Positions 6,199 through 10,285 of a stretch of 10,285 nucleotides of DNA are shown here, in pieces. Position numbers and translations under genes: made by a program. The notes under the pieces were generated by a model. The model did not search any database, was not told the DNA's origin, and saw nothing but the letters and a program-made list of their open reading frames with translations. This stretch comes from an uncultured Lachnobacterium sp. GTDB lineage: Bacteria; Bacillota; Clostridia; Lachnospirales; Lachnospiraceae. The stretch's first letter is position 1. Every line of letters begins with the position of its first letter. Where the stretch lies: the NCBI GenBank assembly GCA_900548765.1, contig URLU01000069.1, positions 1-10,285 of the forward strand, in the 5' to 3' direction.

Positions 6199-7440
6199 AT
6201 GGAAGAATTTGTAAGAGAAAAAATCAAGGATAAGCCTATTAATAAAAGAAAAGTCGTAATCAGGTTACTGGTTGCGGCAGCTTGCGGTGTGGTATTTGCC
6301 ATAACGGCGTGTCTGGCGGCTGCTTTTTTGTGGCCAAAGCTCAAGCCTCTGGAGCCAGATGATACTCTTGTAAAAGAGACGGAAACTGAATCGGAGACAG
6401 AGGTGCCATCAGAAAGCACAGAGGCAGAAACAGAATCGGAGACTGAAATACAGGTAGACTATGAACTTACAGTCGATGATTACCAGCACATCCAGAATGA
6501 GCTTTATGCCATCGGAAATTCTGCTAATAAATCAATTGTAACCATTACCAGCGTGCAGAGTGACACAGACTGGTTTAATAATTCTTATGAGATAGAGGGA
6601 CAGGGAGCAGGAGCAATCATTGCAGATGAAAATGGCGAGCTGCTCATACTTACTGAGAAAAAGGCAATCTCAAAGGCTGAGAGAATAAGTGTAACATTTA
6701 TAAATGATGCAGTGGCAGAGGCAGAACTCAAAAAATATGATGGCAACACGGGAATTGCGATTTTATCAGTAGATAAGAGCCAGCTCGACAGTGCCACTTT
6801 GTCAGCCATTACGGTAGCCCAGATTGGAAATTCCAACACTGTCTCAAAGGGACAGATTGTCATAGCGCTGGGCAGTCCGTTAGGAACCAGCTATTCGATT
6901 TTGTCGGGCTCTATTACCTCAAGGGGGAATGAGATAACAACACTGGACAATAACTACTCTGTATTTACCACAGATATTGTGGGCAGCAAAAACGGAAGTG
7001 GAATACTTATAAACGTAAATGGAGAGATTGTGGGACTCATCATGCAGGACTATAGCTCAGCAGGAGCCAGCAATACCTTGACAGCTGTTGCAATTTCCGA
7101 AGTGAGTGAACTGTTAAATCTCCTCATGGCAGGGGAGGATATCCCTTATCTGGGAATATCCGGTACAACAGTTACAGACAAGATAGCTGACAAGTACACT
7201 GTGCCAAAAGGCGTGTATGTCAAGGAAGTGGAGATGGACTCGCCAGCCATGCTTGCAGGCATCCAGACCGGTGATGTTATTATTTCCCTGGATGGAGAGG
7301 AAATCAACTCAATGTCTGCATACAGTCAAAAGCTTCTGACACTTATACCGGGTGAGAGCTGTGAAGTAGAAGTAAAGAGACAGAGTACAAGTGGTTATTC
7401 AGTAATAAAATGTCAGGTTGAGCCTGGTGTTATAAAGTAG
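6199..7440 (+). CDS. HtrA/DegP-like membrane-anchored PDZ protein, probable pseudoprotease
   Basis: This 413-residue protein has a short basic cytoplasmic N-terminus, one membrane segment (about 19-44), an acidic Thr/Ser/Glu linker with repeated ETES units (about 55-85), a trypsin-like double beta-barrel (about 105-310) and a PDZ domain (about 315-405, with GVYVKEVEMDSPAMLAGIQTGD). The fold and length match HtrA/DegP family proteins of Firmicutes. The catalytic triad does not. The His position (usual TNNHV) reads TEKKA with K155, the Asp position (usual TDLAVL) reads TGIAIL with G185, and the Ser position (usual GNSGGPL) reads KNGSGIL with G266. It is therefore likely an inactive relative with a binding or scaffolding role outside the membrane; the neighbouring S267 is a remote alternative nucleophile. 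The start is the only fitting ATG (an in-frame TGA lies just upstream), with AAGGAG 13 nt before it. First gene of an operon with yhaM and rlmD. Confidence 0.9.
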   Translation: MEEFVREKIKDKPINKRKVVIRLLVAAACGVVFAITACLAAAFLWPKLKPLEPDDTLVKETETESETEVPSESTEAETESETEIQVDYELTVDDYQHIQNELYAIGNSANKSIVTITSVQSDTDWFNNSYEIEGQGAGAIIADENGELLILTEKKAISKAERISVTFINDAVAEAELKKYDGNTGIAILSVDKSQLDSATLSAITVAQIGNSNTVSKGQIVIALGSPLGTSYSILSGSITSRGNEITTLDNNYSVFTTDIVGSKNGSGILINVNGEIVGLIMQDYSSAGASNTLTAVAISEVSELLNLLMAGEDIPYLGISGTTVTDKIADKYTVPKGVYVKEVEMDSPAMLAGIQTGDVIISLDGEEINSMSAYSQKLLTLIPGESCEVEVKRQSTSGYSVIKCQVEPGVIK

Positions 7441-7448
7441 GAGGAAAT

Positions 7449-8432
7449 ATGAGATACATTTCAACTCTCCGTGAGGGAGAGCGCATTAATGACATTTACC
7501 TGGTAAAGAGTAAACAGTCAGCATTGACAAAGAGCGGAAAGCCATACGATAACGTAATTTTACAGGATAAGACAGGAACCTTGGATTCAAAAATCTGGGA
7601 TCCGGGTTCTGTCGGAATAGAAGAATTTGAAGCTTTTGATTATGTGGCAATAACAGGTGACATCACAAGCTTTCAGGGAAATTTACAGTGCTCAATCAAG
7701 AGAGCCAGAAAGGTGTCAGAGGGAGAGTATGATCCAAAGGATTATCTCCCGGTCAGCGAGTATGATGTGGATGCCATGTACAATGAACTTAGAAACATCA
7801 TTGCTACAATCAAGAATCCATATCTGAGCCAGCTTTTACATAAGTTTTTTGATGATGAGGATTTTGAAAAGAGATTTAAGTTCCACTCAGCAGCAAAGAG
7901 TGTACACCACGGATTTGTAGGTGGACTTCTGGAGCACACATTAAGTGTTACACAGAACTGTGACTATTTTACAAGACATTATAAGGTGTTAAACAGAGAC
8001 CTGCTTCTCACAGCAGCTATGTTTCATGATGTGGGAAAATTAAAGGAGCTGTCAACCTTCCCGGAAAATGACTATACAGACGCAGGCCAGCTTCTGGGTC
8101 ATATCATGATTGGAGCAGAGTGGATAGGCGATGAAATCAAGAATATTGATGGATTCCCGGTTGTGCTTGCCAATGAATTAAAGCACTGTATTTTAGCTCA
8201 CCATGGCGAGCTGGAGTATGGTTCCCCAAAGAAACCGGCACTTATAGAGGCCTTAGCTTTGAGCTTCGCAGACAATATTGACGCAAAGATGGAGACTTTT
8301 AAAGAGATTATAAGCAGCGTGCCAGAGAATAACCTGGAGTGGCAGGGCTTCAACCGCTTTATGGATACAAATCTGCGTAGAACAAGTATATCTCGGTCAG
8401 AGATAACATCTTCTTCAACAGGGAGAGTGTAA
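7449..8432 (+). CDS. yhaM: 3'-5' exoribonuclease YhaM (OB-fold plus HD domain)
   Basis: This 327-residue protein has the YhaM/CBF1-type layout: an N-terminal OB-fold nucleic-acid-binding domain (about 10-90, with YDNVILQDKTGTLDSKIWD) followed by an HD phosphohydrolase domain (about 145-300). The metal-binding set is visible: H154 and H163 (HHGFVGGLLEHT), the HD pair H193-D194 (FHDVGK), H218 (LGHI), H251/H252 (AHHGELEYGSP) and D275 (FADNID). In Bacillus subtilis, YhaM is a metal-dependent 3'-5' exoribonuclease that trims RNA ends. The length is slightly above the roughly 314 residues usual for the family, the excess being a Ser/Thr-rich tail (RRTSISRSEITSSSTGRV). AGGAGG (7439-7444) overlaps the stop codon of the htrA-like gene and sits only 4 nt before the ATG, a tight spacing that suggests coupled translation. 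Confidence 0.93.
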   Translation: MRYISTLREGERINDIYLVKSKQSALTKSGKPYDNVILQDKTGTLDSKIWDPGSVGIEEFEAFDYVAITGDITSFQGNLQCSIKRARKVSEGEYDPKDYLPVSEYDVDAMYNELRNIIATIKNPYLSQLLHKFFDDEDFEKRFKFHSAAKSVHHGFVGGLLEHTLSVTQNCDYFTRHYKVLNRDLLLTAAMFHDVGKLKELSTFPENDYTDAGQLLGHIMIGAEWIGDEIKNIDGFPVVLANELKHCILAHHGELEYGSPKKPALIEALALSFADNIDAKMETFKEIISSVPENNLEWQGFNRFMDTNLRRTSISRSEITSSSTGRV

Positions 8433-8445
8433 CAAAAGGTAAATT

Positions 8446-9939
8446 ATGAATAAAAACGATTTATTTGAACTGACAATTACAGACATGGGAACAGACGGAG
8501 AGGGTATCGGACATTATGATGGCATGACCTTTTTCGTAAAGGACGCACTGATTGGTGACGTGATTACAGCCCGTGCCCTTAAGCTAAAAAAGAACTATGG
8601 ATATGCAAGAGTGGAAGAGATTAAAAGTCCTTCCACTTTTCGCGTTGAGGCAGAGTGCCCACTGCACAGAAGCTGTGGAGGCTGCCAGATACAGGCACTT
8701 TCCTATGACAAGCAGCTTGAATTCAAGAATGAAAAGGTGCGGAATAATATCATAAGAATAGGGGGCTTTGACCCTGAATTTATAGATACTGTCATGCAGC
8801 CTGTTGTGGGAATGGACAAGCCTTACAGATACAGAAACAAAGCCCAGTTCCCAGTTGGAAAAGACAAGAATGGAAACCTGGTCACAGGTTTTTATGCCTC
8901 AAGGACACACAGCATAATCCCTGTTACAGACTGCCTGCTGGGAGTTAAGGAGAATGAAAAAATCCTTGATATAGTAAAAAGCTGGATGGGGGAAAATCAT
9001 ATCGAGCCATACAATGAAGAGCCCCATAAGGGACTGGTGCGCCATGTGCTTATCAGATTTGGCTTCACCAGCAAGGAGATAATGGTCTGCCTGATTATAA
9101 ATGGCAAATCGCTGCCTGCTTCTGATTCATTGTGTGAGAAGCTGTCTGAGATCCCCGGCATGACCTCTGTATCCTACAATGTGAACACTGAGAAAACTAA
9201 TGTAATCCTTGGAAAGCGCACAGAGTGCATCTGGGGACAGCCATATATATCTGATACAATTCATCTCAGAACCTATCCAGATTTTAAGGAGACCGGACTT
9301 GGAATCGAATATCAGATATCGCCTCAGTCCTTCTATCAGGTCAATCCTGAGCAGACCGAAAAGCTCTACAGTACGGCACTTGAGTTTGCAGGTCTTACAG
9401 GAAAGGAAAGTGTCTGGGATTTGTACTGCGGTATAGGAACAATCTCACTCTTCCTATCGCAGAAGGCAAAACAGGTATATGGTGTGGAGATTGTGCCACA
9501 GGCGATTGAGGATGCCAAGAATAATGCGAGATTAAACGGCATTACGAATGCAGAGTTTTTTGTGGGTAAGGCGGAGGAAGTCCTGCCTGAGTTTTACGCA
9601 AATGCAGCAGGAAATGCTGGACCGGATATGATTTCTGCTGATGCTAATAATGGTGGAGATGCCAAGATACGCAGGGATGGCAGGAATAGGGATATGCTTC
9701 GCCCGGATGTCATAGTTGTTGACCCACCAAGAAAGGGCTGTGATGAAAGATGTCTTGATACCATGCTCAAGATGGCACCTGACAGGATTGTGTATGTGAG
9801 CTGTGATTCGGCAACCCTGGCCAGAGACTTGAAGATACTCTGCCAAGGGGGGTATGAGATTAGGAAGATACAGGTTTTTGATCAGTTTGCGCACAGCGTG
9901 CATGTGGAGACGGTAGTTCTTTTGTCCCAACTGAAATAA
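8446..9939 (+). CDS. rlmD: 23S rRNA (uracil-5-)-methyltransferase, RlmD/RumA family
   Basis: This 497-residue SAM-dependent enzyme makes 5-methyluridine in 23S rRNA (U1939 in E. coli numbering for RlmD; some Firmicute members also modify U747). It has an N-terminal TRAM domain (about 1-62), the Fe-S cysteines C71, C77, C80 (CPLHRSCGGC) and C163, a central rRNA-recognition domain, and a Rossmann domain with motif I DLYCGIGT (325-332), VDPPRKGCD (425-433), the nucleophile C453 in YVSCDSATLARD and the base E488 in HVETV. All catalytic parts are present. A non-conserved Gly/Asn/Asp-rich insert (about 385-418) lies between the SAM fold strands. The protein ends at SQLK, where relatives in this lineage often continue into a helical tail; remnants of that tail follow the stop codon. 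The ribosome binding site is weak (AAAGG, 8435-8439, 6 nt before ATG). Last gene of the three-gene operon. Confidence 0.94.
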   Translation: MNKNDLFELTITDMGTDGEGIGHYDGMTFFVKDALIGDVITARALKLKKNYGYARVEEIKSPSTFRVEAECPLHRSCGGCQIQALSYDKQLEFKNEKVRNNIIRIGGFDPEFIDTVMQPVVGMDKPYRYRNKAQFPVGKDKNGNLVTGFYASRTHSIIPVTDCLLGVKENEKILDIVKSWMGENHIEPYNEEPHKGLVRHVLIRFGFTSKEIMVCLIINGKSLPASDSLCEKLSEIPGMTSVSYNVNTEKTNVILGKRTECIWGQPYISDTIHLRTYPDFKETGLGIEYQISPQSFYQVNPEQTEKLYSTALEFAGLTGKESVWDLYCGIGTISLFLSQKAKQVYGVEIVPQAIEDAKNNARLNGITNAEFFVGKAEEVLPEFYANAAGNAGPDMISADANNGGDAKIRRDGRNRDMLRPDVIVVDPPRKGCDERCLDTMLKMAPDRIVYVSCDSATLARDLKILCQGGYEIRKIQVFDQFAHSVHVETVVLLSQLK

Positions 9940-10169
9940 AAGCCGGATGATTACATTAATGTTACGATTGAACTTGATGATGTGGATATAACATCTGCAG
10001 ATAAGTAAGACAGGAAATCTTTGATTTCCGTAGTTGAACTTATGCAGAGCTGACTAAGGCAACATATGATGAGATAAAGAAGTATGTGTTTGAACATAAT
10101 GCCGGCATGAAGGTTTCCAATCTGTATATTTCGCAGGTAAAGAGAAAATGCGGAATTGAGGTTGGAAAG
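9940..10169 (+). pseudogene. Decayed C-terminal tail of rlmD
   Basis: Directly after the rlmD stop, the same frame continues as KPDDYINVTIELDDVDITSA (from 9940) to a TAA at 10006-10008. A second piece, in another frame, gives AELTKATYDEIKKYVFEH and then MKVSNLYISQVKRKCGI, ending at 10169. I recognise both as parts of one conserved tail that closes many Lachnospiraceae RlmD proteins (DLTSAESKATYEEIK... KVSSLYIAQVKRKCGI...). The expected last roughly 40 residues after GIEVGK (an NYNLPKSE-type segment) are missing; the frame instead runs on in unrelated sequence to a TGA at 10242. The tail has thus been separated by a nonsense codon, interrupted by a 47-nt insertion and deleted at the 3' end. 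The tail's function is unknown to me. The homology rests on recalled sequences. Confidence 0.7.
9996..10048. repeat. Miniature palindromic insertion with flanking TGCAGA direct repeats
   Basis: TGCAGA occurs at 9996-10001 and again at 10043-10048. Between them lie 41 nt that begin TAAGT (10002-10006) and end ACTTA (10038-10042), a perfect 5-bp terminal inverted repeat, with a central hairpin GGAAATC-TTT-GATTTCC (10013-10029). Deleting the 41 nt plus one repeat copy (47 nt) joins ACATCTGCAGAG and restores TSAELTKATYDEIK in one frame, as the conserved tail requires. The simplest reading is a tiny non-autonomous element with a 6-bp target duplication. No second copy is visible in the window. Confidence 0.6.
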
Positions 10170-10221
10170 ACTTTGCGCGTTGCAACGAGGAGAATAGTTA
10201 ATAAAGAGAGGTGCATATGCT

Positions 10222-10285
10222 ATGCCAGGTATACTCGTGGTTGAAGATGATGAAAATTTAAATCGTGGAATTACATTCTCACTGA
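10222..10285 (+). CDS. N-terminus of a response regulator, 3' end outside window
   Basis: The ATG at 10222 opens a frame beginning MPGILVVEDDENLNRGITFSL, 21 codons before the window ends. The hydrophobic strand followed by EDDENL is the acidic-pocket start of a CheY-like receiver domain, so this is very probably a second two-component response regulator. An AGAGGTG ribosome binding site (10207-10213) lies 8 nt upstream. An earlier ATG at 10217 is in a different frame. Output domain and partner kinase cannot be seen. I found no convincing promoter between the rlmD remnants and this gene, so it may be read through from upstream or use a weak promoter. Confidence 0.75.
   Translation, partial: MPGILVVEDDENLNRGITFSL

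Noticed and set aside
9532..9930. 132-residue minus-strand frame inside rlmD
   Set aside because: Antisense to the conserved SAM-binding and nucleophile motifs; no ribosome binding site.
10013..10029. Hairpin GGAAATC-TTT-GATTTCC as the terminator of the rlmD operon
   Set aside because: No T-run follows the stem (GTAGTTGAAC), and it fits better as the centre of the inserted palindromic element, though weak terminator activity cannot be excluded.
9937..10056. Programmed stop readthrough or frameshift making a longer RlmD
   Set aside because: It would need readthrough of two stops and a frame change across a 47-nt insertion, and the conserved tail end is missing anyway; gene decay explains it more simply.

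Overview
The window reads as chromosomal DNA from a low-to-moderate GC Gram-positive anaerobe, most likely a Lachnospiraceae member of the Roseburia/Agathobacter type. The reasons are strong AGGAGG-type ribosome binding sites, TTG and GTG starts, sigma-A-like promoters, and the specific forms of MutS2, YhaM, RlmD and the Rpn-type nuclease. This placement comes from recalled family features, not from a search.

Layout. (1) 1-339: the C-terminal end of a Ser/Asp-rich protein that starts outside the window, closed by a strong hairpin (351-389). (2) 528-1478: a stand-alone Rpn/PD-(D/E)XK family gene with a TTG start. (3) 1484-1516: a perfect 13-bp-stem hairpin that can terminate both the Rpn gene and the convergent operon from the right. 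(4) 6054 down to 1521, minus strand: mutS2, an OmpR-type response regulator and a sensor histidine kinase, packed tightly (14-nt gap, then a 4-nt ATGA overlap), so very probably one transcript. (5) 6055-6198: a divergent control region with one recognisable promoter on each strand. (6) 6199-9939, plus strand: an HtrA-like membrane protein, the 3'-5' exoribonuclease YhaM and the rRNA methyltransferase RlmD, 8 and 13 nt apart, so one operon. (7) 9940-10169: the decayed remains of a conserved C-terminal tail of RlmD. (8) From 10222: the first 21 codons of a second response regulator, cut by the window edge.

The genes fit a housekeeping theme of nucleic-acid and ribosome maintenance (MutS2, YhaM, RlmD) combined with envelope sensing (two-component system, HtrA-like protein). 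No defence island, CRISPR array, tRNA or rRNA is visible.

The most notable observations are as follows. Downstream of rlmD, a 41-nt palindromic sequence sits between two TGCAGA copies; removing it with one copy exactly restores the reading frame of the lost RlmD tail, so it looks like a very small insertion element caught in a dying exon. The HtrA-like protein has all three catalytic-triad positions substituted, so it is probably a pseudoprotease. The Smr domain of MutS2 lacks the LDLR-type motif.
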